DNA of 64,000 nucleotides from NCBI GenBank assembly GCA_002245135.1, contig NGBS01001161.1, positions 310,001-374,000 of the forward strand, written 5' to 3'. The first letter of the stretch is position 1, and every line of letters starts with the position of its first letter. The notes under the pieces are model-generated. The model did not search any database and was not told the DNA's origin. It saw only the letters and a program-made list of their open reading frames with translations. The DNA comes from Proteromonas lacertae. Lineage: Eukaryota; Sar; Bigyra; Opalinata; Proteromonadidae. Below are positions 36,203 through 48,553 of the stretch, piece after piece. A program made the position numbers and the translations under genes.

Positions 36203-36343
36203 CATAGTTTTTTTTTATAATTATTATTTTATCAAAAACAAAATATACTTATAATAATATAACAAATTTTGTTTTATATATATTTTATTATTTCTATAAG
36301 TCGAAATTATTATATTTTATTATATATTTATAATTATTTTATT

Positions 36344-38125
36344 CTATAAGTCATATTCAGAGGGATCTACTCCACCTTCACTTTCACTATCACTTTTATC
36401 ACTTCCATCTTTCTTACCAGCTTCACCACTATTACCATCTTTATTATCTTCTTTCTTTTCTTTCTTATCTTCTTTATCAGAATCATCACTGTCACTATTA
36501 TCACTTCCATCTTCATCATCACTGGCAATATATTCAAAGAAATCACAAGCATTTGCTAAACGTATTCTTGCTTCTTTCATACTCTTATCATCACTTTCTT
36601 CATGAATATTATTTAGGAATTCAATCCATGTTAATTCACTTCTAACAGCTAATGCAGTCTGTAACCTAGCAAAGACACCCATTGTCTTTCGGAATTGTTT
36701 ATTTCTATATTCTACGAACTTCTTCAATTCACAGTGAACAATAGCTTTGTTAATATTAATTAATTCATATCTAATCATATGAGTTTGTTTTTCTAATATT
36801 TTCACTTGTTCTGCTGCTTTCCTTGCTTTGTCTTTTTGACGTTTTTGTTTCATTTTCATTACTTCAAAATCTTTATTATCCTTCTGAGTCCATACTTCCT
36901 TGAATTCTTCAGCTAATGTCTTTCTACGTGTGAATAAGTCTTGTAGTGCTAATACATGCTCTAATTGATCTTGTAATTCATACTGTAACTCTGGAATAAT
37001 CTCTTGAGGATTGAAGAATTCTAATTGATGCCAATTATTAGTTACTTTCTGTAATTCGTTTAATGTATCAACAAATTCTTTATGTGATGCTGTAACACTA
37101 TCTTCTACTCTTAAACTCTTCACATTTGAGTCTTTTCCAATATTGAAATATGTTTTTAAATCTTGTTGCAATTGGTTAGTGATCATTGCATAACTAGATC
37201 CTCTTACAACCATTTGTTTTACTGTTTCTACACATTTTGTTAATATATTCACAGTTTCATCTACTTTACCACTAAACGCTCTTAATTCAGGATCAATATT
37301 TTGAGGAGCAGTTAAATGTCTTAAATATTCATGCCATCTAAATAAACCTTCATTCTTACGATCATCTTCTACTTTCTTTGGGTTTTTCTTCATCAATGAT
37401 GTCATATTATTGAATATATTTTGTGGTTTGGTTATATCACTTAAACTGAATAATGTGTTGGTGTTATCTTTCTTTAATAAATCCCATTCACTTTGACTTA
37501 ATTTGAGAAAATCTAATAATAAGTTATCACTTCTAATATATGGATTTAGTGCTAATTTATTTAAGAATCTTTCTAATCCCTTCATTCTTACTTCTACGAA
37601 CTCACTCTCGGTGTTGTTTACCACTTTCTTAGGTGGCATTGATTCGAATAATACTGCAGGATATCTTTGAATTAAGGCATATAAGACCCATTCAATATCA
37701 CTGTATCTTCTACGAACTCCCCATCCTGCTGGTAAGGTAGATACCAAATAAGTGATATATGGCTTTAACCTATTTCCTTCTTTTATTGGCTCACTTACAG
37801 TAATTTTCATTGACTTTTTATTCACTTCTTTAAGCCATTCTTCATGTTTTACTAGATATGCATTTCTTTCTTCTTCTGGGAGATCATCAAATGATGGTAA
37901 TCCTTTGGCAGTCTTACCACCCTTCTTTCTTTTATCATCAGCATCTATATATAATAAACTATTAAATAAAACTACAATACCTGAACCTGAAGATGAACCA
38001 CTACTTGAACTGCTATCACTACGACTTCGACTAGATTCCCTGCTGCTGGCACTGCTTTTACTTGAATTACTTGATTCGCTGTCACTACGGCTTCGACTGT
38101 CGCTATCACTATCACTTGAAGACAT
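36344..38125 (-). CDS. Sorting nexin (PX-BAR)
   Basis: The N-terminus is a Ser/Arg/Asp-rich low-complexity run broken by a 36-nt in-frame intron near 37941-37976. The PX domain follows: MKITVSEPIKEG, YITYLVSTLPAGW, VRRRYSDIEWVLYAL (the RRYSDF phosphoinositide motif) and FVEVRMKGLERFLNKLALNP. The C-terminal half is coiled coil fitting a BAR domain (DETVNILTKCVETVKQMV, QLEHVLALQDLFTRRKT, ELININKAIVHCELKKFVEY). This is the SNX1/2/4/7 type of endosomal tubulating protein. The acidic tail DDEDGSDNSDSDDSDKED ends EYDL. The gene has the usual SNX size once the low-complexity ends are discounted. Confidence 0.85.
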   Translation of the reverse strand: MSSSDSDSDSRSRSDSESSNSSKSSASSRESSRSRSDSSSSSGSSSGSGIVVLFNSLLYIDADDKRKKGGKTAKGLPSFDDLPEEERNAYLVKHEEWLKEVNKKSMKITVSEPIKEGNRLKPYITYLVSTLPAGWGVRRRYSDIEWVLYALIQRYPAVLFESMPPKKVVNNTESEFVEVRMKGLERFLNKLALNPYIRSDNLLLDFLKLSQSEWDLLKKDNTNTLFSLSDITKPQNIFNNMTSLMKKNPKKVEDDRKNEGLFRWHEYLRHLTAPQNIDPELRAFSGKVDETVNILTKCVETVKQMVVRGSSYAMITNQLQQDLKTYFNIGKDSNVKSLRVEDSVTASHKEFVDTLNELQKVTNNWHQLEFFNPQEIIPELQYELQDQLEHVLALQDLFTRRKTLAEEFKEVWTQKDNKDFEVMKMKQKRQKDKARKAAEQVKILEKQTHMIRYELININKAIVHCELKKFVEYRNKQFRKTMGVFARLQTALAVRSELTWIEFLNNIHEESDDKSMKEARIRLANACDFFEYIASDDEDGSDNSDSDDSDKEDKKEKKEDNKDGNSGEAGKKDGSDKSDSESEGGVDPSEYDL

Positions 38126-38459
38126 TACCTATGTACAGTATAAATGAATGGTCTATTTTAATAAGTTTAATTCAATCTACAAAGCTCTATAATATACTTT
38201 AATTGAGCAAGATATGATCCAAAACCGACCAATCAGATGAATTTAATTCTTAATTGCAAAATATTTGATCGTTTCAAGTCATGAAACGGATAAGTAATTC
38301 ATAATACATTATCTAACAATATACAGAGTTATATACTCAAATGAAAATATGTGTTAATTGTTATGCATTTATCACATTAAAATTCATCCATATTCAACAG
38401 ATTGTTACAGAAATATTAAAATGTTTTAAATTAGTTACTTTATTTAATATATATACGAT
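38126..38459. promoter_or_regulatory. Intergenic region with a CGTTTCA inverted repeat
   Basis: 334 bp between the sorting nexin start and the channel gene end. It holds a perfect 7-bp inverted repeat, CGTTTCA at 38270-38276 and TGAAACG at 38282-38288 with a 5-nt spacer. The second arm extends to TGAAACGG and therefore reads CCGTTTCA toward the sorting nexin gene, about 157 nt upstream of its ATG. A CCAATCA sequence lies near 38229. Nothing coding is visible. Confidence 0.5.
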
Positions 38460-41400
38460 TTAATGTTTATCCCAAAATCCTCCTTTCAGAGGAGGTTGTC
38501 CATCCTCTCCTCCAAACAATAATTTTTCAATTTCTGCTTCAGAAGTTTCAGATACTTCAGTCTTTTTCGTCTCAACATTACCGTCATAATCAGTTAATGT
38601 ACGATCTCGACTTACTTCTTTTGGAGCAGGTTCAACAACAGTAGATTTACGAGAATATGCCTTGGTTGTTGTTTTATTTCCATTCGACTTATTTTTTTGT
38701 GTTGCATATGGACTATTCGTCATCATTGATGATTTCTTTTTGATGATTTTTTGCTGAGTTCTTTTCTTCCATTTGACTAACTTTATTTTCAATTTATCTT
38801 CTGTTCTTTCTTGTTGTTCTTTATTCCTCTTTGCCATATCTTTCAACGTACTTCTCAATGCATTTTTTACCTTCTCCTTCAATGAATCATAATAAAACAT
38901 CATTCTCTGTAATTCTGTATGTGATAACATAAACAAATGACTTGTAGTTAATGCTCTGATTGATGCAGTTCTTTTAGTTTCCATTAATATCGCTATTTCA
39001 CCAAAATAATTACCTTCTGTTATGTTTGTATATACAACTTCATCTGCTGTTCCAGCTTTGCCTAAACATTGAACTGTTCCTTTTATTAAGAAATACATTT
39101 CTGTTCCTATTTCTCCTTCATGAAATACATAATCGTTTGGACTACAATAAATTGGACTCATTACTATCAATAAGTAACTGATAAATCCTGTGTCTTTTTC
39201 ATTATTAAAGAATGAAATCTTTGGTATTTCATTTCGATATACATACAGTATTAATTCATTTCTCAAATATTCAGGCATTTCATTCACAAAGGATGTTTCA
39301 TCAAATGCACTTTTCAATTTAAATATAAAAGTATAGTGTTTAATTACTCTATCAATCATTACTCTTGGTATTTTATTCTCCTGCAAATAAGCCAGTACTT
39401 CATTCATCCTTGATTTCTCTCTTCCTCCACTAGATGAATCTAATTGACTTACAACAGCAGCAATACCACCTATTATATAACCAAACACAATTGAACCTAT
39501 TAACATTGACAAACTACAATATATCATTTCAAATGTATTTGTAGGAGTTATATCTCCATATCCTACAGTTGTTATGGTTGTAAAACTCCAATACAACGAA
39601 GATACATACTTTTCAAAATTACTTTGTTGGTCTTTAATGTATATAAGCAATAACCAATTGTCATTTGGATAAAATGTTGTTATGTAATACCATAAGCAAC
39701 TAAGAAAATTGGTAATAAACACTACTTCATAGGCATAAGCACAGAATTTCTTCATATTTGGACTTAACTGAAATTGGTTGGTGAATTTTGCATACAACCT
39801 CAGCAATTTGTATAAACGCAATAATTTCAAAAATCTAATAAGCTTTGCTAATCTATATGATCTTAAATTCATATGACTATCAAAATCTAACAAATAAAAA
39901 ATCAAATCAATTGGAATAGAAGATAAAACATCTGGAATAAATGTTGTGCTTAAATAGTGTTTTCTTATCTCCTTATAATCACTTTCTAAATAATCCAAAT
40001 GACGATAATAAGCTGTAAAAAAACGAATAACAATATCAAAAATAAATATCATGTCAAACAATATAGAAAATAATAACCATATTAAATCAGGTTCTGCATT
40101 AAATCCAACTCTATATGGAACTTCTATTGAATTGAATATTATTATTATAAACAATATTATTTGATGAAATGAATAATACTTATTCTCTGGATGGATAATA
40201 TACTTTGGAAGTTTATTCATTTCATTATACAATTCTATATCTTGTTCTACATTCTGATATAAATCTCCATTTTTATCATTCTTATTCTCATCATTTGATT
40301 TACTCTTTTGATTAATAACTTCATTGATTTTATCTTTGAATTCACCTTCCACTTTTTTCATTTCACCATTATATAGTAAAAATGATAATAGCAAAGCATT
40401 TGTTCTTCTTGCTACGACATGAGTAGCTGATGTTAAATTTTCTCTTATCGAATCTGCCATATCTTGTCCAATTGATCTTCTATACTTTTTCTTTTTAAAT
40501 AAATTCTTTGGAGAAACTGGATTGGAATTAGGCAGTGTTACAGTTTTATTTAATTTCAACTGTTCTGGTTTTCCTGATAAATCTTCACTTGAAAGTGTCT
40601 TACTTAATTTTTTCTTTGGTGGTGGTGTAACTGATTCAGGTAGTCTTGGTGATATTTCATTTTTTTCTTTTCCTGTAATTGGTGTTTCTGGTAATTCAGG
40701 TGCTACTCTTGAAGATGATTTCTTTGGTGGTGTAAGTGGAATTGATAGTTTTATTCTTGAGGGCAACTGCTTAGCTTGTGATGGGATTGTTGGGAGAGTT
40801 TGTGGAGATTTTATAAAACTTGATCTGAATGACTGTGAAGGTGATGATATATGGAATGAAGTGGGTGTTGATTTTCTCATTGAATCATAATCATAAACTG
40901 GAGAATCTAATGCAATTGTTGCTTTTCTATTAATTGTCATTCTTAATTCCTCTTTAATTTTGTTCAAATTAGAAACTCTATCCTTTGCTGTTTGTGTTAA
41001 TTTGTCTTTAATTCCTTTGAAATAAAATGTAATTTCATCCACATCATCTTTATTAATAAAGTACATATCACAATAAGTAATTGCAGTAAATGAACAAGGA
41101 CTTCTCATTTCTAACATTAAAGAAGTATCACCAAAATAACAACCAGCATTATACATACCAACTGTAAAAGGTGATTTATCATAATCTATAAACACTTCAA
41201 CTTCACCTTTCACTAAGAAATACATTTCTCTAAATATCCAACCTTCATTACCTATTAAATCGCCTTTATTATGATACATTGGTCTTAATCTTGTCACAAA
41301 CGCACAAACTACGTTTCTATCTTCACCAATAAACAGTTTACAATTAGCTACAAAATCTAAATGAACTTCAATAATGATTTGATTTCTTATATTATTGGAT

Positions 41401-42669
41401 AATTCAGAAAGAATTACATTTTCATCAAAGACAGAACGATGTTTATATAAATATTGAAAGTATCTATTTATTTAATATAAATACAACAATAATCAATACT
41501 TTGTTATTTTTCTTCTTATCATTGAAGGCACTTTTCTATCTTTTAGATATTGTTTCAATTCATCAATTTTATTTTCAAATACAATACTTCTAATTGAAGA
41601 ATCACTAGAAATAGCAGTAATATTACCAACTAAATAACCATAAATAATAGCACCTATCAATTGAATGATAATTGCAAATATTCTTTCATATAAATTATAA
41701 GCAACAATATCTCCATATCCTGTAGTTGCCATTGTTGCTATTGTCCAATAAAATGAAGAGATGTAACAATTAATTAATGATTTTCTATCAATATCTATTG
41801 ATTCTATCCATGAGAATGAATTATCAGGTCCATATCTTCCAATGAAAAACCAAATGCAACAAATGATATGAGCAGAAAAAATGAATGTCATAATTAACTT
41901 TGAAATATTATACAATCTCGGACTATATATTAAAAAGTTATAATGACAATTGTATTATACTTTATTCTGAGTAATATTGCTTTGTTAAATGGTATTCTAT
42001 ATAATTTAAATAACTTTAATAAATGACTTAAAACAAATTATTAAAGATAACTATCAAAAGGTATTTATATATGTCTATATAAAAGATATTAATTTGAAAT
42101 CCTAATCTATTTTTCATCGCAGACTGAAGTATGAAATCTAAAGGAATTGCTGGAATTAAATCCATAATAAACTTTGTTTTTAAATAATGAATAGCAATTT
42201 GTTTTCTATCATACACAGTCATTTGATTTTCTTCATCTTTAAAGGTGACAAAGAACCTTATAATAATATCCACAATAAATATAAACTCTATTATAACATT
42301 TATTATTAACCACGCACCTTCATCAGCAATATCATAACCAAACATAAAAGGTGTTGTTAATGAAGATAATATAATAATTATACGTAATAATATACCCCAT
42401 ATTACATAGAATATGGATTCTGCATGAATGATCCAATTATTTCCAAAACACCAAAACCGTTTATCCTTATCTGTTCTGTTGTGTTGCTTTAAGAATTTGT
42501 CTTGATCTCTTCTTTCCATCATTTGAACATGTAAAAAGTCTTGAGTATTTCCTGTGTCTCTTTTCCATTCATTTTTTACGTTTTTACTCTCAAGATTCTC
42601 TCTAATAAGTATAATTGATGAAAATGTACTCAACACTTTCACTAATTCCTTCCAAATGTTCTGAATCAT
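38460..42669 (-). CDS. Tandem two-unit cyclic-nucleotide-gated-type potassium channel
   Basis: About 1,360 residues in one frame after removing introns 42014-42051, 41923-41960 and 41464-41499. Unit 1 has six helices, the filter TTGYGD, a C-linker (LKQYLKDRKVPSMIRRKITK) and a cyclic-nucleotide-binding domain (YFLVKGEVEVF, GCYFGDTSLM). A long Ser/Pro/Lys linker follows. Unit 2 has its own six helices with S4 (RLAKLIRFLKLLRLYKLLRL), the filter TVGYGD and a second nucleotide-binding domain (YFLIKGTVQCLG, NYFGEIAILMETKRTAS). Unit 2's domain keeps the GE..LL-R-A pocket (Arg in KRTAS); unit 1 has RSPCS instead. The GYGD filters indicate K+ selectivity. Two units per chain imply a dimer of such chains makes one pore. 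Start: the first in-frame Met; an upstream exon cannot be excluded. Confidence 0.85.
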
Positions 42670-43064
42670 TTGATTTTGTCTCAGCAAGATTTAATGATTT
42701 ATTCAAACAGCTATTCACACTGTCACTTATTAGTTTTCTATTAATCAAAGAAAATAATGTACCGATTCTGCCTTTTTGATTCTATTTTATCTCTATTTGT
42801 TTGAGATTTCCTTGTAGATTCGTTTCTTCTCTTGAGTTTCTAAAGATATCAATAAAGAAAAATGTACAGTTCTTCTAGTATCATTTCTAAATCTCGCTGT
42901 TATTGATAACATGTATATAAACCACAGTTTCCGTTTCTATTCACCTATATCTAAAAAAATATTCAATTAACCGTTTCAGTTCAAACCTAATATCAAACTA
43001 TTTAAAAATAAACAATCAAAAAAACAATAAAAATAGAATATATAATAATTATTATTTAGTGTAA
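42670..43064. promoter_or_regulatory. Intergenic region upstream of the channel gene, two CCGTTTC elements
   Basis: 395 bp between the channel start and the stop of the polyproline gene, both on the minus strand. It contains CCGTTTCT at 42931 and CCGTTTCA at 42971 on the plus strand, i.e. inverted with respect to the channel gene. No ORF, tRNA or repeat is visible. Confidence 0.4.
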
Positions 43065-46000
43065 TTATGCTGCAACCAATTTTCCTCCTTGTAATACAAA
43101 CCATGAACCAGACTATTTGATAAAAAATAGATAAATAATAGAAAATATATACGTTTGGATCCTTTGTGTAACGATTACTACTCTCATCAAAATACCATGT
43201 AGTTTTTGTATTATACCATAAATTAAATTCATCATTCCATATAAAATCACCTTTTCTCTTTGGTTCAGCTTTTGGAGCAGGTGGTGGAGGTGGAGGGGCT
43301 ATTAAAATAAATAATAATATATAAATATATACGTTCACCAAATCCTTTTCCATACATATCATCATCTTGAAAACCACCACTTGAATCACCAAATCCACTA
43401 TCTCCAAAACCACCACTATCAACAGCTGGAGCAGCAGCAGCAGGAGGAGGTGGTGGTGGCGGAGGAGCACCAAATCCACCATCCATACCTCCTCCACCAA
43501 AACTATCATATGAACTTGCACCTAATTCGTAAGTACTTGAACCTAAATCATAAGCACTAGCACCTAAATCTATTGAACTATCAACTCTAATACCTGGAGC
43601 AGCTGGAGGAGGAGGTGGAGGTGCAGCAGCACCAAATCCACCAGCACCACCAGCAGGACGTAAATTAGGTAAAAACTTATAATAACAAGGAGGTATTGAA
43701 TTAGGAACTGGGAGTTGTTGTTGTGTACATACCATAATCATTTGCATAATAACACAGAATTCTGGCTCATTACATGCATTCAAATTAACATCAACAGCTA
43801 ATGATACTATTTGTTGTAATATCTCAAATGCTAATCCACTCATCTGGAACATTGGGAATGCTTGACCTAAAGTAACTGTTGGAGCACCCATTGCAATTTG
43901 ATCATAATAACCTTTCCATTGTAAATACATATTCTCATCCATACCCCATGGTGGTGATTGATCATCTTCCAATCCATATCCTGAAGTTGCTCTACTTCCT
44001 CTTCTTGCAGGTGGAGCAGCAGGAGCTGGTGGTGGTGGTGGAGGAGGAGCACCAAATCCACCATCCATTCCTCCACCAAAACTATCCATACCTGCACTAG
44101 CACCACCGAAACTATCCATTCCAAATCCACCAGCGGCTGGAGCAGGAGGAGGTGGAGGAGGAGCACCTCCAAAACCTCCACCGAAACTACCATCATCACC
44201 TCCTCCAAATCCACCATCATCACCTCCACCAAAACCACCATCATCACCACCAAAACCACCAGCAGCAGAACCTCCAAAACTATCCATTCCTCCACCGAAA
44301 CTGTCCATACCTGCACTAGCACCACCGAAATTATCCATTCCAAATCCACCAGCAGCTGGAGGTGGTGGTGGAGGAGGAGGTGGAGCAGCAGCACCTTTCT
44401 TTCCTTTCTTACCTTTAGCAGCTGGAGGTGGTGGAGGAGGAGCAGGAGCACCAAAACTATCATCCATTCCAAAATCATCATCACCTCCGCCAAAACCACC
44501 ATCATCATCACCACCAAATCCACTATCCATACCACCACCAAAGCCTCCACCAGCAGCAGCAGCACCCATACCAAATTCATCATCACTTGAGTCATCACCA
44601 GCACCAAAACCACCACCGAATCCACCAGCAGCTGGAGGTGGTGGTGGTGGAGGAGGCGGAGCAGCACCTTTTTTACCTTTCTTTGCAGCAGCACCTTTCT
44701 TACCTTTTGCAGCAGGAGGTGGAGGTGGTGGAGGAGGAGCACCAAAGTCCATTCCACCTAAATCATCATCAGAGTCATCATCACCAAAACCACCACCACC
44801 CATACCAAATCCACCTGCAGCTGGTGGTGGTGGAGGAGGAGGAGGTGGAGCGCCTTTCTTACCTTTCTTTCCCTTCTTACCTGGTGGAGGAGGTGGTGGA
44901 GGTGGAGCATTACCAAAACCATCATCTTCTTCTTCCTCATCTTCTTCATCATCATCACCACCACCTGCAGCAGCAGCACCACCACCACTACCTATCTCTT
45001 TACCATTTGCTACAAGTGTAACGAAGGATGTAGCAATTGATCTTGTTAATCCATCTAAGAAAACAGCTCTTTCTTTTAATGCTCTTGACATTTGTGATAT
45101 ATCTTTTGCACCTTTTCTTAGATCTCTTGCATTTACTGCATTGTATTCTAATGGTCTATAAGCAGCTGGTTGAATAGCTTGAGCAGCTAGTGCCATTGAT
45201 GCTAAATAACCTAATGGTAAATTGGGATCTTCTTTAGCAAATGCCATCATTGGATTTAATACTTTCTCTGCTGTATAAATTGTACCTAAAATCAATATAA
45301 TTTGACATGTAGTAGAATCAGAGGCTTCAAATACAAATGCTCTTTCTGGTGTAACAATTGAAAACCTTTTATCATTCTCTTGATTCTTAATGAAATAGGT
45401 TGATTGATTGTAAGTATCTTTTACCATTGTTTTACCTCCTTTTCTTAACTTATATTTATTTCTATTTAATAATACTTGGAAGAAATCTTTCTTACCACCT
45501 CTTGCTAAATCTGCAGAATTCAAACCTGATATATGATTTACAATATAGAATATATCTTTACCTTTCCTTAATGTTGCTTCTACTGGCATTTCAAAGTGTT
45601 TTATTGTTACTGGTTGAGTTGTTTCAATATAATGTGCATTTCCATATCGAACTCTAACTTGCATTTGACAGCCAGCATCATTAATCGATAAGAAATAAGT
45701 TGGTCCAGAATGAACTACATCCATTTGATTTCCATATTTAACTCTATACCATTCAATAAATGCAATATCACCAACTTCAAACACTTTTTTACCAATATGC
45801 ACTTTACCTTCTACATACAATAATGTACCTGCTCTTGGTTGACCTACAATACTACAATCTGCAATTCGGACAATTCCTTTCTGCATATCAGGTATTTGGA
45901 TCATTGAATATATTTGTTCTTTTATATCCATCACACAATCTGCTGAATCTTTTAATAAATTCATTAAATTAGCTTCTACTGGTGATGGTTCTCTAGCTTC

Positions 46001-46673
46001 ATGTATTTTCATTTGCATTGATTGACCACCTTGAGCTCCTTCTTCTGAACTTGATCTTCTTTCCATTCCACCAGGTGGAGGAGGAGGTGGAGGTGGAGCT
46101 CCATGTGGACCACCTGGTGGTGGTGGTGGTGGAGGAGGAGGAGGGGGTGGAGGAGGTGCAGCACCTTTCTTACCTTTCTTTCCCTTTGGAGGAGGTGGTG
46201 GAGGTGGAGCTGGTCCTCCCATATCATCATCACTTGAATCAGAAAAACCACCACCACCAACTGGTCTTTTTGGAGGAGGGGGTGGTGGAGGAGGAGCACC
46301 GTATTCATCATCACTGTCTTCTTCTGGTTCAGATTCATCTTCGTTTCCACCATCTATTTCTAGTTTGACGGATTTACCTAATGGAGTGAATTTGTCCTTT
46401 AGAGTATCTGCTATTTTCTGTTTACTGATCTGTGCTCTATATTTATTATAATTATAGGGTGTATATTATACGGAATAACGATCTGTTTTTTATTGTGAGT
46501 TCCTTCTCCCCAAACAACACCTATTTTTATTATAACAATAACTTAAATACCTGGAATTTCAATGTTAGTAATTTTTGCAATAATAACCAAAGGATCTGCA
46601 TCTGGATTTGGTTTTATTGTATATTTACAATTAACTAATGTTGATATTATATATAATAATGTATACGTGGCAT
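43065..46673 (-). CDS. Polyproline protein with AIR9-like and EH domains
   Basis: About 1,140 residues. The first exon is ATG CCA C; introns of 30-39 nt join NCKYTIKPNPDADPLVII, GVVWGEGTHNKKQIVIP and AQISKQKIADTLKDKFTPLG. A Pro-rich stretch leads into an immunoglobulin-like A9/AIR9 unit (PRAGTLLYVEGKVH, IEWYRVKYGNQMD, YFLSINDAGCQMQVRVRYGN) and a PH-like region (SIVTPERAFVFEASDS). Then come repeated cassettes of 7-9 prolines, a KGKKGKKGA hinge, and Gly/Phe/Asp/Met-rich GGFGMDSFGG units. An EH domain follows (FQMSGLAFEILQQIVSLAVD, EPEFCVIMQM, VPNSIPP). The end has Trp/Tyr-rich FIWNDEFNLWYNTKTTWYF and GGKLVAA. EH domains bind NPF peptides in endocytosis; polyproline tracts bind profilin or SH3. 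A membrane-cytoskeleton adaptor is inferred. Confidence 0.75.
43430..46260 (-). repeat. Polyproline / KGKKGKKGA / GGFG cassette array
   Basis: Codons for runs of 7-14 prolines alternate with Lys-Gly hinges and Gly-Phe-Asp units, at least seven times within the polyproline gene. Most lies at 43430-44930, with a second cluster at about 46070-46300. It makes this the most GC-rich stretch of the window and creates long but meaningless shadow ORFs in other frames. Confidence 0.85.
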
Positions 46674-47128
46674 GTTATAATATAAATTTTAGTCTATACA
46701 GAGTAAATTAGTGATTAAAGATAATAATAGGATTATTAGTAAACTAATACAAAAATATGTTGTAGAGATTAAAAGATTTATTATACTATACCGTATTTAT
46801 CAGTTACTATAGAAATAATACGATCCAATAAATCAATACAAAAAAGATCTTGTTTCAAGCCTTGAAGCTTGAGATATCTAATTCAATTTGAAATGACTTA
46901 ATTTTTATGTTACTGCCTAGCTTTTATGCATTATTAATTATATTGTTTTGTATATGCAAGCATATTTCATATGATACTGCCATTATTGTATGAATTATGA
47001 TTGTGTTCCGATTTTTGTCGTTTGATGTTTTGAATATTTATATGACAATTTTGTTTATTAAATGCAACACAAACGTGAATTCAAGATAATTACACCAAAA
47101 AACATAGAATTATTCACATTTTTTTCTT
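46674..47128. other. Intergenic region, no gene seen
   Basis: 455 bp between two minus-strand genes. I checked both strands for conserved ORFs, tRNA boxes and repeats and saw none. An imperfect palindrome TTTCAAGCCTTGAAGCTTGA near 46854-46873 is the only visible structure. Confidence 0.5.
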
Positions 47129-48553
47129 TCAATGTTGTTTCTTCACATAATCCAATATATATTTGTATGTACAGTACTTATTGATAAGGAAAATAAGCAA
47201 AAATGGAAGAATCCATAACAACAACATAATTCCAGTAAATAAATCATCAAAACCATATACATAACAGTTGAACCCATATGTAATACCAAACACACAAGTT
47301 GGACTAAACAATAAAGCTCTTAAAAATGAAGGAGCAACCTAAATTAAATTAAAGAGTAAAAGAAAAAGAATATACTCTAAATGGTGCATATTTATATTTA
47401 CCAATGAACATAATACCAACAAACATTAATGCTAAAGATACACCAATCTGAATGAATAATAAACCATTAGATTCTTCTCTAACTTTATTTATCAATCCAT
47501 CAACACCATACTTATTTTCACTAACTATAAAGAATGGTTTATCTTTATCATTATTATTAACACTATAAGGTATGATAGTATCACCTTTAGCTTGTCCAAC
47601 AATTGTAAATGTTACTGGAAATCCAACTGTAAATATTCTTACTCGAATATCTCCATTACTACCTATTATGAAATTATAATATCATATTATAAATACAATT
47701 ATTATTAAATTGTTGTATTATTGGATGATTAAGTTTTAAAAAATATGGTTTATGATGTACAGTTTGACTTCTATCACTGTATTTTGAATATATCCAATCA
47801 GATGTGATATAATTAAATCCTTCTAATTGTGGTTTACCACTTATTGAATTTATTGTTAATTCATTGTCTTCTGGTTTATATTGATACTCTTCTTCTTTTA
47901 TACTTTTTATTAATTCAGTATCAATTTTATAACCATTAACAAATGCATATTTTAAAGTAACTGTTCGACTATTTAAATAAAGAATAAAAAAACTTATAAA
48001 AATACTTTGAAATAACATTAGTTCTATTCACATTTATATGACCACTTTGTTTTTTAAATGTTTTAGATGATATACATGATTTACTCCAATCTTCCTTATA
48101 CTCATAACTACCATCTTCTTTCTCTATTTCTTGCCATTGACAATATTCAACTTCTCTTCTCAAAATATAACGTGATCTAAATTGTATGCCTAATACATCA
48201 TCATATAAACCGTAATTTCTATATCCCTATTCAATCTAATAACCTAATTATACTTCCACTTTCATAACTTTAACTAAGATAAGCTCATCTTCATATTTCA
48301 AGTCTACTTCATCATCTTCAGGTATTTCAATCTACATTTTATCTTGTATTAAAGAAATTAATACAGCATTTTGCAATATTCTAACATCATATCCTTTTTT
48401 TAGTACGATACCAAGATTTGCATACATTACTAATCCAATTGCAGCAATACAAAGAGATAAACCAACTATTTTTAAAACCATATGTTTGACTCTGGCTTGA
48501 AGAGAAACTGCTTTTTCTTTCTTTTCATGTTTACTACAAGTCCAACTTGTCAT
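47129..48553 (-). CDS. TMEM43: TMEM43/LUMA-family membrane protein
   Basis: About 418 residues in six or seven exons. The N-terminal helix is VLKIVGLSLCIAAIGLVMYA. A long lumenal part has the family landmarks RREVEYCQWQEIEK, YKEDWSK, NYITSDWIY, GDIRVRIFTVGFPVTFTIVGQ and GDTIIPYS. Three C-terminal helices follow (GLLFIQIGVSLALMFVGIMF and others). In animals TMEM43 sits in the inner nuclear and ER membrane. A TAG that seems to interrupt the frame at about 48334 is removed by a 33-nt GTATTAAT...TGTAG intron. If the upstream Met at 48553 is used, the first 27 nt overlap, antisense, the start of the gene at 48527; a later Met (before VLKIVG) would avoid this. Confidence 0.88.

Noticed and set aside
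42014-42089. Second U12-type intron in the channel gene beginning ATATCTTTT (minus strand)
   Set aside because: Splicing there would delete the S4 region and has no fitting acceptor; the GT...AAAG intron 42014-42051 keeps S4 at normal length.
43867-44757. Long minus-strand ORF rich in Leu/Val/His over the polyproline gene
   Set aside because: It is a frame-shifted reading of the polyproline/Gly-Phe codons; composition explains the lack of stops.
46674-47128. tRNA or small RNA gene in the longest gene-free gap
   Set aside because: No B-box (GGTTCRANNC) or paired acceptor stem could be found on either strand.
48332-48337. In-frame TAG as a premature stop or reassigned codon in TMEM43
   Set aside because: A 33-nt GTATTAAT...TGTAG intron removes it and both sides align with TMEM43; TAG clearly ends other genes here.
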